Source: JBIOJM01 sp044450785
GTDB lineage: Bacteria; Planctomycetota; Planctomycetia; Isosphaerales; Isosphaeraceae
Assembly: GCA_044450785.1 (NCBI GenBank)
Contig: JBIOJM010000146.1
Coordinates: 1 to 22,361, forward strand
DNA: 22,361 nucleotides
Direction of reading: 5' to 3'
Position 1 is the first letter of the stretch, and each line of letters opens with the position of its first letter. A program made the position numbers and the translations under genes. The notes beneath the pieces were generated by a model that did not search any database, was not told the origin of the DNA, and saw only the letters and a list, made by a program, of their open reading frames with translations. Below are positions 1-9,153 of the stretch, in pieces.

Positions 1-274
1 CGGTTGCCGCGTCGAAGTAGGGCGACGGGCCGGCGCGCTCCCTCCAATTCTCGAAGAACTGGATATCGACCTCGAAGAAGACCAGCACGATCAGCAATCC
101 TCCCGCGAGGCAGAGCTGGATCACCTTGTGCCGGTAATACCTCTTCCGGTACTTGACCGAGAAGAGACTGAAGGCGAGTGCGATCAGAATGAAGACCATC
201 GCGACGACGATCAGGTCGATCATGAAAGGCCCCCGCCAGGGCAGGAACCCCGTGATCTGATAGCGAGAGTTCAT
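1..274 (-). CDS. DUF420-like small membrane protein, 5' part (runs off the left edge)
   Basis: Reading the minus strand from an ATG at 274 gives an open frame of about 91 codons to the window edge, so the C-terminus is missing. The protein starts MNSRYQITGFLPWRG, followed by a hydrophobic segment (about residues 19-38), a basic stretch rich in Lys, Arg, Tyr and His (about 40-53), and a second hydrophobic segment (about 54-68) ending in the acidic FFEVDIQFFENW patch. The FLPWRG start, two closely spaced helices and the FEVD motif resemble DUF420 (COG2322), a membrane family often found near cytochrome oxidase assembly genes. I infer the family from pattern memory only. No good ribosome binding site is visible before the start. 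It is divergent from the Uma2 gene. Confidence 0.6.
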   Translation of the reverse strand, partial: MNSRYQITGFLPWRGPFMIDLIVVAMVFILIALAFSLFSVKYRKRYYRHKVIQLCLAGGLLIVLVFFEVDIQFFENWRERAGPSPYFDAAT

Positions 275-375
275 CGCGGTACTCGTGGGCTCGGCCCGGT
301 CGCATGACGAGGCAGGTCCGGGCCCAAGGCCGTCGTCCTCGCCGATCGGTGGTCCATTATGACCCACTTCTCAGA

Positions 376-423
376 GACGAACGGCCGCCGCCGCAAGATC
401 TCCAAGAGGTCTTCAGCTCGCAT
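376..423 (-). pseudogene. 5' remnant of a small planctomycete gene
   Basis: The gap 275-658 holds no intact gene. On the minus strand an ATG at 423 is preceded by a strong GAGGAGG ribosome binding site and opens MRAEDLLEILRRRPFV. This resembles the start of a short planctomycete protein family that begins with a leucine-rich helix followed by RRPFEPF. After the PFV the reading frame no longer looks coding. A TACAAT -10-like box lies upstream near 473-478. I read it as a decayed gene start. The family has no function known to me. Confidence 0.3.
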
Positions 424-658
424 CGGATGCCTCCTCTGACCGGCGAAGAATGAAAGTCCGCCGAGTACGCCGTCATTGTAACCCCAGGGAGGGCTTGCCC
501 ACCAGCTTCCAAGACGCTCGACCTCCCAGCGGGGATGGATCCCGTTTGCGACGTGTTCCTCGCGCGCGTCAGAGACCCTGCTGTCGGCAATTTCGCGAGG
601 GTGTGGTACGATGATCGCTCCTGATCGCGAGCAGGGAAATCGGATTGGAGATTTCGTA

Positions 659-1252
659 ATGGCAACGACCACGGCGCCACCCCAAGCATCGAGCACTTTG
701 AAGGCCGGTTCGTTCGTGGAACCACCCGGTGACGACATCCTCTACGAAATCGTGGACAACGAGGTCAGGGAGTTGCTGCCAATGGGTGCTCGTGAGACAC
801 TTCTCGCATCGGTTGTCTTTCGCATTCTCAGCAACTTTGCTTGGGACCACGCGCTGGGCCAAGTTGTTTCAGAGATGCTTTTCTTGTTGATTCCAGGGAC
901 GAATCTTCAACGCCGGCCGGATCTGGCCTTTGTCTCATTCGAACGCTGGCCGCGCGGCCGTCCCGTTCCCAAGGGTCCAGCCTGGGAAGTCGTCCCCAAC
1001 CTCGCGATCGAAGTCGTCAGTCCCAGCAACCTCGCCGACAAAGTGATGGAAAAGATTGAAGATTATTTCTTGGCGGGTGTACAGCGGGTCTGGGTGATCT
1101 ATCCGGAAATCGCCAAACTCTACGACTACGACTCACCGGCTTCCGTCAGAATTCTCACTCCGGACCAGTTGCTCGATGGCGGTGACATCCTGCCGGGGTT
1201 GCAGCTTCCATTGACCGAGATCCTTGTCGATGCGACGCACGAGCCGGCCTGA
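659..1252 (+). CDS. Uma2-family PD-(D/E)XK nuclease-like protein
   Basis: A 197-residue protein of the Uma2 family (DUF820), restriction-endonuclease-fold proteins greatly expanded in planctomycetes and cyanobacteria; their cellular substrate is largely unknown. The core motifs are visible: RRPDLAFVS with D88, the strand AIEVVSPS with E118, and the helix DKVMEKIEDYFLAGV with K132, then VWVIYPE. The length is normal for the family. I chose ATG 659 rather than the upstream ATG 611 because GGAG at 647-650 is well spaced before it and the 16 extra residues do not look family-like. The gene stands alone, convergent with groEL, and shares the short gap that contains the groEL terminator. Family assignment is firm; the biological role is not known. 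Confidence 0.9.
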   Translation: MATTTAPPQASSTLKAGSFVEPPGDDILYEIVDNEVRELLPMGARETLLASVVFRILSNFAWDHALGQVVSEMLFLLIPGTNLQRRPDLAFVSFERWPRGRPVPKGPAWEVVPNLAIEVVSPSNLADKVMEKIEDYFLAGVQRVWVIYPEIAKLYDYDSPASVRILTPDQLLDGGDILPGLQLPLTEILVDATHEPA

Positions 1253-1298
1253 GCTCAGTCTCGACTTCAGGCCTTCTCGCCGTCCTCCTTTGGGCATC

Positions 1299-1335
1299 AA
1301 AAAACGGGGATGCCGATCCGTCTCGGCACCCCCGT
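1299..1335 (-). terminator. Rho-independent terminator of groESL
   Basis: On the minus strand a GC-rich hairpin (arms 1304-1316 and 1323-1335, 12 pairs with one A/C mismatch, 6-nt loop) is followed directly by a run of six T residues. It lies about 40 bases after the groEL stop. The plus-strand side has no T tract, so it should act mainly on the groESL transcript. Confidence 0.85.
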
Positions 1336-1372
1336 CGTATTCGCACCTCACCGGCTGAATCCGGCTGATCGA

Positions 1373-3004
<1,632 letters not shown>

Positions 3005-3077
3005 ACTTGATTCACTCCCATTGCAAGCGGATGGATTTCCTGAACTGGTGTTCTCTGGTCGAATTCGAGGGGCCGTG

Positions 3078-3368
3078 TCAACCGATGACGGCCAGAATGT
3101 CTTCCTCGCGCATCAACAAAACCTTCTTGTCGGCGTCGATCTTGAACTCCTCGCCGGCGTAGGATGTGAACAGAACCTGCTCGCCTACCTTCACTTGCAG
3201 CTCGCGGCGCTTGCCGTCCTTGGTGATCCGTCCGTCCCCGACGGCCAGGACCTTCCCCTTCTGCGGCTTGTCCTTCGCCGTGTCCGGCAGGACGATCCCT
3301 CCGGCCGTCGTGTCCTTGGCCTCTTCACGCTCCACCACTACCCGATCGCCCAATGGTTTGAATTGCAT
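3078..3368 (-). CDS. groES: Co-chaperonin GroES (Hsp10)
   Basis: A 96-residue co-chaperonin that caps the GroEL ring. MQFKPLGDRVVVE, the mobile loop around EEAKDTTAGGIVLPDTAKDK, the GKVLAVGDG strand, the VGEQVLFTSYAGEEFK segment and the final EEDILAVIG match the family along its whole length. The open frame extends far upstream, but that extension is not coding-like; ATG 3368 has GGAG about nine bases before it and gives the usual length. It is the first gene of a two-gene operon with groEL. Upstream lie a sigma-54 type promoter candidate and an inverted repeat in the presumed leader. Confidence 0.97.
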   Translation of the reverse strand: MQFKPLGDRVVVEREEAKDTTAGGIVLPDTAKDKPQKGKVLAVGDGRITKDGKRRELQVKVGEQVLFTSYAGEEFKIDADKKVLLMREEDILAVIG

Positions 3369-3412
3369 GGACCCCGTCTCCGTTGATATCGCTCGACCCC
3401 AATTCGCAGCCG

Positions 3413-3449
3413 CGCCAGTGCCCTTCTGGAAAACGACGCGGCACTCGCG
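3413..3449 (-). promoter_or_regulatory. Inverted repeat in the groES leader
   Basis: Arms 3413-3422 and 3440-3449 pair over nine of ten positions, including a perfect AGTGCC/GGCACT core, around a 17-nt loop. It lies between the predicted transcription start (near 3473) and the groES start. The order of the half-sites and the long spacer are unlike CIRCE, the HrcA operator. It could be a repressor site or an mRNA stem-loop; no function is shown. Confidence 0.3.
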
Positions 3450-3483
3450 GATCGGAAAACGCAGTGAATGGACACGCATCTTA

Positions 3484-3499
3484 TGCAAGGGATGTGCCT
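3484..3499 (-). promoter_or_regulatory. Candidate sigma-54 (-24/-12) promoter of groESL
   Basis: On the minus strand the sequence AGGCACATCCCTTGCA matches the sigma-54 consensus TGGCAC-N5-TTGCA at all but the first base, with exact GG-N10-GC spacing. It lies about 115-130 bases ahead of groES, giving a leader of about 105 nt. No convincing sigma-70 boxes or CIRCE site were found in the same gap. An enhancer-binding site could not be identified. Confidence 0.5.
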
Positions 3500-3715
3500 T
3501 CCTGATCGCCAATCGTAATTCATTTTGAATAAATATCTTACGTTGATCAGCGATTGCGGACCTTAACCTTCCCCTCTGCCGATTGCGACGGGCGTCGATT
3601 GCTTGCCTGCCAATTCGGCAGTTGAAGGGCATTGCGGGATCGTGCAATCGCACGCGCGCGGACCACGAGCGGCGCGGTTCGGGGCGGTGGCCGGGCGCTT
3701 GCGAGCGTGGCGGTG

Positions 3716-4747
3716 TCACGGGGCCGGACCGACCGGCACGTCGTCCCCACCGGCCGCGCGGACCAAAAGTCGCCGGCCGTTGACCGCGATCAGCATGACC
3801 GCGGTTTCGCGGTCGAAGCGGCGGGTGATCCATTTCTTGACCTGAGACACGTTGCCGAGACGCGGCAGGGTTTGCTCGACGCCGAGGAAATCGCAGCCGA
3901 GGGCGATCCCTTCGTAGCCAACTCGACCTTCGAAGGGCACCGAGGCGGCCGCCTCGATGCCGGCCCTCAGCTCGGCCGGCGTGAGATGATACGGCCGGCC
4001 GGCGGTCAAGCCAATCACACCACCGCCGGCCCTGAGCGCAATTAAGTTGTCATGGTCGAGCGCTCGCGGCGTCGCGAATCCCTCATGGACAAGAGCGCCA
4101 TGACTGTACATCATCAGCAGGCGGCCGGCGAAAGCTCCCTCGGTTCCGAGCTTGATCACTTCGGCCATCGACCGGGCGTTCAAGTGGGCCAGGTCGACGA
4201 TCGGTCTGGTGCTCGGCTCGCCGCCGCCGGCGAGTTCCGCCAGTCGAGAGAGAAACGACCGGCCCAGCTCGGTGAGCCCGCGGTCGTCGCCAGGGTCGGC
4301 CGAGCCCGCCAGCAGGCTCGACCCGTTCTCAACAGGTTGAAAGACGCGGACCCCGCGCTCGAATAGACCGGGCAGTCGATCCAGGTCGGCCGGCTTTCGG
4401 ATCAAGGAGTCGAAACCCGCGACGCCCAGCATGCCCCAGCATAATCCGTCCGACGGCTCGGCACGCCAGCGCTTGACATCATCGGGACCGATCAAAAGAC
4501 GACCGGCAAACTCGGATTCGTACCGCACGATCAACTCGTCCAGCAACCGCCAGCGATCGTCTCGCCGCGCCCAATCCTCCGCGCCGCGACCAGACACCAG
4601 CACCGCGGCGGACGTTCCCGACATGTAGCCGTCGAGCCGGCCCAGCAGCCCCGGCACCTCGTCCAGGCATGAGGAGCCGTAGAGCCTGGTTTCGCCGGCA
4701 TACTGCCGGAGCCAGTTGCAGTGCAAGTCGATCAGGCGCAGCGGCAA
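3716..4747 (-). CDS. Membrane-dipeptidase-like (peptidase M19) protein with degenerate metal site
   Basis: A 343-residue TIM-barrel amidohydrolase of the M19 (renal dipeptidase) family, whose active members hydrolyse dipeptides with two zinc ions. Family landmarks are RLIDLHCNW (residues 4-12), VDLAHLN (184-190, H188), MYSHGAL (213-219, H216) and GCDFLG (284-289, D286). Two usual ligands are changed: the HxD motif reads H9-C-N11, and the bridging glutamate position reads GVAG with A110. So it may bind only one metal or be non-catalytic. No ATG lies near the domain start; TTG 4747, with AAGGGA seven bases before it, is my choice. The frame is open far upstream to 5326, but there it encodes repeat sequence. 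It has no operon partner. Confidence 0.78.
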   Translation of the reverse strand: MPLRLIDLHCNWLRQYAGETRLYGSSCLDEVPGLLGRLDGYMSGTSAAVLVSGRGAEDWARRDDRWRLLDELIVRYESEFAGRLLIGPDDVKRWRAEPSDGLCWGMLGVAGFDSLIRKPADLDRLPGLFERGVRVFQPVENGSSLLAGSADPGDDRGLTELGRSFLSRLAELAGGGEPSTRPIVDLAHLNARSMAEVIKLGTEGAFAGRLLMMYSHGALVHEGFATPRALDHDNLIALRAGGGVIGLTAGRPYHLTPAELRAGIEAAASVPFEGRVGYEGIALGCDFLGVEQTLPRLGNVSQVKKWITRRFDRETAVMLIAVNGRRLLVRAAGGDDVPVGPAP

Positions 4748-4763
4748 GGTTGGTCCCTTCGGA

Positions 4764-4802
4764 GAAGGATCAAGGATGAAGGATGAAGAATGAAGGATGA
4801 GT
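4764..4802. repeat. Heptamer-like short tandem repeat (GAAGGAT)
   Basis: Several imperfect GAAGGAT/GAAGAAT units lie directly upstream of the TTG start of the M19 gene. Similar units occur between genes in related genomes as I recall. No function is evident; translated, they create a spurious Ser/Phe/Ile-rich extension of the M19 gene. Confidence 0.6.
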
Positions 4803-4884
4803 ATAACCCGCTTCGACACCTCTCGCTGATCACGACCTGGGAAGGAAGCCGAAACGATGCCCCAACGGGGCCAACACGACTCAG

Positions 4885-4925
4885 CCCAGGGAACCGCCCT
4901 GGGAACCAAGGCACCGCCCTGGGAA
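4885..4925. repeat. Short hairpin and direct repeat
   Basis: CCCAGGG (4885-4891) pairs with CCCTGGG (4897-4903) around a 5-nt loop. The 13-bp unit ACCGCCCTGGGAA occurs twice, at 4893-4905 and 4913-4925. It is non-coding repeat material within the 4748-6013 gap. Confidence 0.55.
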
Positions 4926-5092
4926 GCGAAATTCAAGCGAACCGTGAGCCCTGCAATGGCGAGACTTTCTCTTGTCCTCTCCCGTGGGGTGGGCTGATGA
5001 AAAGGTGGCGTTGACCGTACTGGAAGGACGGTTTCGAGACGCGTGTTTTTGTTGCGCGCGATCGAACGACCGTGCGAGCGACCGAGCCCTTT

Positions 5093-5126
5093 CCCCCCCT
5101 TGCGAAGGGGGGGCCAGGGGGGGTGG
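5093..5126 (+). repeat. Palindromic C/G-tract repeat, copy 1
   Basis: A seven-C run plus TT (5093-5101) pairs perfectly with AA plus a seven-G run (5105-5113) around GCG, followed by CCAGGGGGGGTGG. This is a widely dispersed type of bacterial intergenic palindrome. A related copy lies about 100 bases away in inverted orientation. Confidence 0.55.
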
Positions 5127-5219
5127 ACAGGGCACGTTTCAGTGTGCTTTGACAGCGTTCTCAGGCGGCATTGGCATGGGCCGAGCCGTCCAACCCGATT
5201 TGCGAGGGGCCTGCCCATA

Positions 5220-5246
5220 CCCCCCTGGCCTCCCCTTGCCGAGGGT
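5220..5246 (-). repeat. Palindromic C/G-tract repeat, copy 2 (inverted, degenerate)
   Basis: Read on the minus strand, CCTCGGCAAGGGGAGGCCAG followed by a G run resembles the repeat at 5093-5126, including the GGCCAGGGGGG core. The two copies face each other across about 95 bases, like the ends of a small non-autonomous element, but no target duplication is evident. Confidence 0.4.
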
Positions 5247-5383
5247 GAGAAAGACGACATCGTGTTCGTAGCTGGGGAAAGCGCGCAACGAAACCGGCAT
5301 GAACGCCTCGCCGCTGCAAGATCCACTTTTCATCACGCCACACGTGGGGAGGGTGGCGGAAGCCGGGTGAGGGCTGGCAACTA

Positions 5384-5693
5384 ACGGAAAGACAGGCATT
5401 GCATTCTCGGCTCGAACGCGCCGCTGCAAGTCAATCCGAGCTCAAGGCGCTACCGGACTGAGAGTTGGCTGCTCACGTCGAGTTCAAGGCGAAGGAAAAA
5501 ACCGGCATTCAAAGTTCGACTCGTCCCCGCCAGAGCGAATCCAGCCGGTCTCGATGGGCTGCCGGAGTAGGACCAGGCCGCGCGCGCCGAGTTCAACGAG
5601 ATCGGATCCGCGAACCGCGCCGATGGCTTGCGGGCGGGAAAAGTGGGGACGGCTGACTGCGTGCTCGATGCGATCCGCAGTTCGAGTTCTTCG
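5384..5693 (+). repeat. Dispersed intergenic repeat, copy A (longest)
   Basis: About 310 bases of non-coding sequence that recur with high identity (I estimate near 90% by eye) at 10353-10636 and in part at 9428-9546. Shared landmarks are CATTCTCGGCTCGAAC, GCGCTACCGGACTGAG, CTCACGTCGAGTTCAAGGC, CCGGTCTCGATGGGCTGCC and GATGGCTTGCGGGCGGGAAA. The block GAGTTCAA occurs more than once inside the repeat. Copy A runs into the transposase-like remnant at 5664-5825, which suggests that the repeat was part of, or was moved with, that element. Confidence 0.8.
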
Positions 5694-5825
5694 AGTCCGT
5701 TCTCGATCCATCCTTTACGGTCGTGCGGTCTCCTCTTCGCCCAGCAAGAACGCGCGGCTCACACAGCGCGACACGTAGTGGTACCAGCGGGCCACCGATG
5801 GTTCAATCAGTTGAGAGCGAGCGAG
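5664..5825 (-). pseudogene. Remnant of a RAYT-like (REP-associated, IS200-type) transposase
   Basis: The minus strand from 5825 reads LARSQLIEPSVARWYHYVSR followed by CVSRAFLLGEEE. This resembles the N-terminal domain of planctomycete RAYT-like (Y1-type HUH) transposases, which carry a YH-x-x-SRCVRRAFL motif. The frame then stops at 5715, but a shift of one frame restores HDRKGWIENGLEELELRIAS (5667-5726). That matches the next expected block of the family (HRKxWIExRLxxL). It is therefore a frameshifted 5' fragment; the catalytic tyrosine region is absent. Related LEEL-RIAS codons also appear in repeat copy C. I have not verified the family by search. Confidence 0.5.
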
Positions 5826-6013
5826 CGACCCTCTTCGGGTGATCTCCTGGAGTATCCGCGCACTGTACGCAATCCCAGTATCCCCGTCAAGATCGCATTG
5901 CCGGACCTTCGTTGGTGATCCCGAACGAGGCTGGCCGAAATCGCCTTGCCCGGGAAAAGCAGACCTAACAATGCCTGTCCTTTCTTCCATCGAGAACGTC
6001 AGGAACCCGCGGC

Positions 6014-8902
6014 CTACTCCTCCTGGGCAACACCTGGAGACGATTCCGACTTCAACCCGACGCTGTTGATCGTGACCACGGTATAGGCATGCTTCGCGCC
6101 GGACCTTGCCGACGTGTCGAGGTAGCGCAGCTCCAGGAGCGGTTGCGCCGGCGTGTCGTGATACGTCATGCTCTGGAACAGCGGACGGCCGAACCTGCCG
6201 ACCGGAGCTTGCGGAACGTTCGCCAGCTCTTTGCCGTCGCGGAGCACCAGGAAGCCGCGGATGCCGCTCTCAAAATCGGCCTCGGCGTTCCAGGTGACTT
6301 CCGTCCCTTGGTCTTTCCGGTAGGACGCCCTGACATGAAAAGGGGCGGGTGGCGGAGTCGTATCGCCGACGGCTCCCGTCTTGACGTACTCTCCCCAGGC
6401 TTTGGCCACGGCCTCGTCCGGCAGCCAGACCGACTCGTTCAGATCGTCGCGGTATTCCGCCGCGGGAACCGCGGCCTTGCCGAACATCGGCGCGAGCCAG
6501 CCCCGGCTGGCGTTCATCGGTTTGAGGGTTTGATCCGGACTTCCTTTCTCGGGCAGTCGTTGCGCCAGGCACGCGTCCAGGAAGGGGATGGCCAGGTAGC
6601 GGGAGTCGCCGCACTCGTGGTCGGTACGGGGGTCGGGCGCGAGGCCGACCAGGGCGCCGTGTTCCCGGTACTCACGAAAGGTCGCGAGGTTGCCCCACCA
6701 CGGGCCTCGTTCAAGCCCCTTGGGGTTCCGGCCGAACTTCTTCTCTTCCTTCACGCCCGGGTTGAGCATGATCGGGATCGCATAGCAAGCCGCGGGGACC
6801 CGGGGCGATACGAATTCGGGATGCGAGCGGAATTGCGCCGCCGAGCCGGATCGCAGCCACATGGCGACGATGCGCTCGGGGTGCATCGTGCTCAGCACGT
6901 CGGACCAGATCCCGCCTCCCGAATGGCCCCAGAGGACCCAGGGTACGACCTTCAGCTCCGCATGACTGGACTTGCGGCCAAGGTCTTCGAGGGCCTTGAG
7001 AAAGGCCTGCTCCGAGCCGCGCCGCGGGTCGAACCACAGCTCCGACCCGCCGGGGGAGAGGTCGTTCTGCTCATGCTTGACGTGATAGCTCGGGCCCAGG
7101 AGCGCGCAATCCCATTTTCTGGCCAAGGCTTGCCAGTGCAGGTCGTAAGCCGCGGTGCTCCCCTCGATCGAAGCGATCGTCCCGGCGCCGTGTTGATGGA
7201 CGATGACCCCGCGCAGTCGCTTCACGTCGTCGGGAATCCAGAGGGTATAGGTGACGGCGATCCGCAACTCCCCTTCCACGGTCGAGGGTCGATAATCGAC
7301 CTGCAGATACTGGCCGACCCCCACCTGAGGTCCTTCCCTCGGAATCGGCTGACGGATCGCAACCTTCGGCCGTTGCGGGCCGACGATGAAATCAACGATC
7401 GGCTTGGGGTCTTTCGGCGCGGTCGGGTAATGCCCCTCGCCCTCTCGCACGATGACCGTCATCGAGGCGCCGAGCTCCTTGTAGCGCTCCTCCGCTTCCC
7501 GCGTCTGGCTCGCATACATCGGGTCGAGGCTGCCGCAGACGTGCAGCACGAACACGCCGGCCTTGGCCAGCGCGGCCAGGTTGTCGAGCGGCTGCGCCTT
7601 CGTCATGGTGCAGCGGAGCACCGGATTCTCGCCGTAGATGCACGAGACCTTGTCGGGGTTCGCGATGGCCCAGGCGTAGGCTTCCCCCGCCGCCCCACCG
7701 GCTCCCGCCAGCACGGGCTTCTCGGAAAAGCCGTGCCTGGTGAGCAGGTCATAGACGGCATTCCAGCTCTTCAGTGACGGCCCGTCTCCGTTATACGGTA
7801 TCGGCCCCGTCACGATGTGGAACCCTCGTTCGAGCAGGGCCAGGTCGACCGCCGCGTCACGGTCCACGTAATCAGCCCGGCAGACCCAAGGCTTTCCCGG
7901 GGCGATCGTCTTCGGGACGATGACGTTGATCGCTCCCTCCACGCCCCTCAGGTCGAAGGAATAGCGATCGAAGCTCGGGCGGAACCACGGCCCGCGGCAG
8001 GTGATGTAGATCCTCTCCTTGGGGAAGTAGCGGTAGTCATTCTCTCGGCCGTAGAACGACGTCTTTGAGGCCCTGCCATTCAGATACGGAGGCGGATTGC
8101 CGCTGGCCGGCTGGACCTGCTGGCAGATGAAGTCGGCGATCGGCCCGGCGTCGCGCAGGCTGTGCGGATGATGGCCGGCTCCCTCCTTGATCATCACCGA
8201 GATCCGGCCACCCAATTGTTGATAGATGCTCTCGATCGTTGATGAGACGCGCCCCAGGAGGGGATCGATGCTGCCGCAGACGTGCAGCACGGCCACGTCG
8301 GCCGCCGCGAGGTCGCCGAGCTTCTTGAGGACGTCGGGATTGACCCCGGGATTGTCGGCGTAGATGCACGATACCTTGCTCGGATTCGCAGTTGCCCAGG
8401 TATAGGCGTATTCCCCCCCGCGACTCATGCCGACGAACGCCGGCTTCCTGGACAGCCCGTGTTTCTCCGTGAGAAAAGTGTACCAGGCGTCCCACGTCTT
8501 GTTCGGTTTCAGGGTCGCATTGGCCGAGATATAGGCGACGTGGAAGCCGCGCCCTAGCAACTCCACCTCGGCTTGCGGCTGATGGTCCCAGTAGCAGCCG
8601 CGCCACGACCACGGGTTGCCCAGGGCGGGCCTCCTGGGGACGATCACGGCGCAGCGCCGCTTCCCCTGCGGCGGGTCCTTGATCCCGAACTTCTCGTCCG
8701 CCCCGCGCTCGAACGGCTGGATGTCGAGCGTCTCTTCGTCCACCAGGTAGTCGTAGCGGTCGAAGCCGTCGTGCCAGGAGCTCTTCTCTCCTTCGAAGGG
8801 CTTATAGGCGTCGGCAACTGCCGCTTGCGCGGGGATCAATAAGCATGCCGCCGAGACGAGGAGAAAGCCCAGCAAGCACTTGATTGATGAATGGTGGTTC
8901 AT
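6014..8902 (-). CDS. Secreted protein with three alpha/beta-hydrolase modules and a C-terminal Fn3-like domain
   Basis: A 962-residue protein with a signal peptide (about residues 1-31, ending AAVADA), so exported. Module 1 (about 80-265) has the nucleophile motif GMSRGG (S160), CGSID (D213) and EGAGHH (H244/H245). Module 2 (about 325-510) is a clear tandem duplicate, sharing ANPxKVSCIY, LHVCGSxDP and EGxGHxP, but the nucleophile motif reads GAGGAAG, with glycine at 402, so this copy cannot use a serine nucleophile. Module 3 (about 540-800) is a different hydrolase with WGHSGGG (S661). Residues about 850-960 look like a fibronectin type III-like beta domain (TTPPPAPFHVRAS, then a WNA-x-x-DFESGI motif). 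Hydrolysis of an ester or similar bond is inferred; the substrate is unknown. It is monocistronic, with a weak ribosome binding site. Confidence 0.85.
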   Translation of the reverse strand: MNHHSSIKCLLGFLLVSAACLLIPAQAAVADAYKPFEGEKSSWHDGFDRYDYLVDEETLDIQPFERGADEKFGIKDPPQGKRRCAVIVPRRPALGNPWSWRGCYWDHQPQAEVELLGRGFHVAYISANATLKPNKTWDAWYTFLTEKHGLSRKPAFVGMSRGGEYAYTWATANPSKVSCIYADNPGVNPDVLKKLGDLAAADVAVLHVCGSIDPLLGRVSSTIESIYQQLGGRISVMIKEGAGHHPHSLRDAGPIADFICQQVQPASGNPPPYLNGRASKTSFYGRENDYRYFPKERIYITCRGPWFRPSFDRYSFDLRGVEGAINVIVPKTIAPGKPWVCRADYVDRDAAVDLALLERGFHIVTGPIPYNGDGPSLKSWNAVYDLLTRHGFSEKPVLAGAGGAAGEAYAWAIANPDKVSCIYGENPVLRCTMTKAQPLDNLAALAKAGVFVLHVCGSLDPMYASQTREAEERYKELGASMTVIVREGEGHYPTAPKDPKPIVDFIVGPQRPKVAIRQPIPREGPQVGVGQYLQVDYRPSTVEGELRIAVTYTLWIPDDVKRLRGVIVHQHGAGTIASIEGSTAAYDLHWQALARKWDCALLGPSYHVKHEQNDLSPGGSELWFDPRRGSEQAFLKALEDLGRKSSHAELKVVPWVLWGHSGGGIWSDVLSTMHPERIVAMWLRSGSAAQFRSHPEFVSPRVPAACYAIPIMLNPGVKEEKKFGRNPKGLERGPWWGNLATFREYREHGALVGLAPDPRTDHECGDSRYLAIPFLDACLAQRLPEKGSPDQTLKPMNASRGWLAPMFGKAAVPAAEYRDDLNESVWLPDEAVAKAWGEYVKTGAVGDTTPPPAPFHVRASYRKDQGTEVTWNAEADFESGIRGFLVLRDGKELANVPQAPVGRFGRPLFQSMTYHDTPAQPLLELRYLDTSARSGAKHAYTVVTINSVGLKSESSPGVAQEE

Positions 8903-9021
8903 GGCCCCATCTCTGATGGTTAGCGGCGGAGGTTGACCCCGCCCGTCTGGGAGCTTGCCGGGGTCTCTCGACGTGTATTGGACCCGGGCCCGATCCCCGA
9001 GTCCAGGGGACGATCGGAGGA

Positions 9022-9072
9022 AAGAGATAGGATCGGCGAACCGCGCCGCTGGCTCGCCGGCGCGAAAAGAAG
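9022..9072 (+). repeat. Dispersed repeat, degraded piece D
   Basis: GAGATAGGATCGGCGAACCG, then GCCGCTGGCTCGCCGGCGCG and GAAAAG match, with a few changes, the core shared by copies A, B and C. Only about 50 bases remain. It lies between the hydrolase gene and the small antitoxin gene. Confidence 0.55.
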
Positions 9073-9095
9073 TGTGAAATTGACCGAATCCAGCG

Positions 9096-9124
9096 CTGCG
9101 AAATGATGCTTGCCCGGGTATAAT
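9096..9124 (+). promoter_or_regulatory. Candidate promoter of the antitoxin gene
   Basis: A perfect TATAAT at 9119-9124 lies 29 bases before the ATG at 9154. The expected -35 position (9096-9101, CTGCGA) is poor, so this call rests on the -10 box and its place just upstream of a gene with a good ribosome binding site. Confidence 0.4.
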
Positions 9125-9153
9125 ACGGCCATCGAAAATCGGGGAGAACCACC

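Noticed and set aside
3369..3600. CIRCE/HrcA operator ahead of groES
   Set aside because: No TTAGCACTC-N9-GAGTGCTAA; the inverted repeat found has reversed half-site order and a 17-nt spacer.
4748..5326. 193-residue N-terminal extension of the M19 protein
   Set aside because: The frame is open, but it translates heptamer repeats and C/G palindromes; the family domain begins right after TTG 4747.
6089..7777. 562-codon open frame on the plus strand
   Set aside because: It lies wholly antisense to the three-module hydrolase, is rich in Arg, Gly and Asp typical of GC-rich shadow frames, and has no domain.
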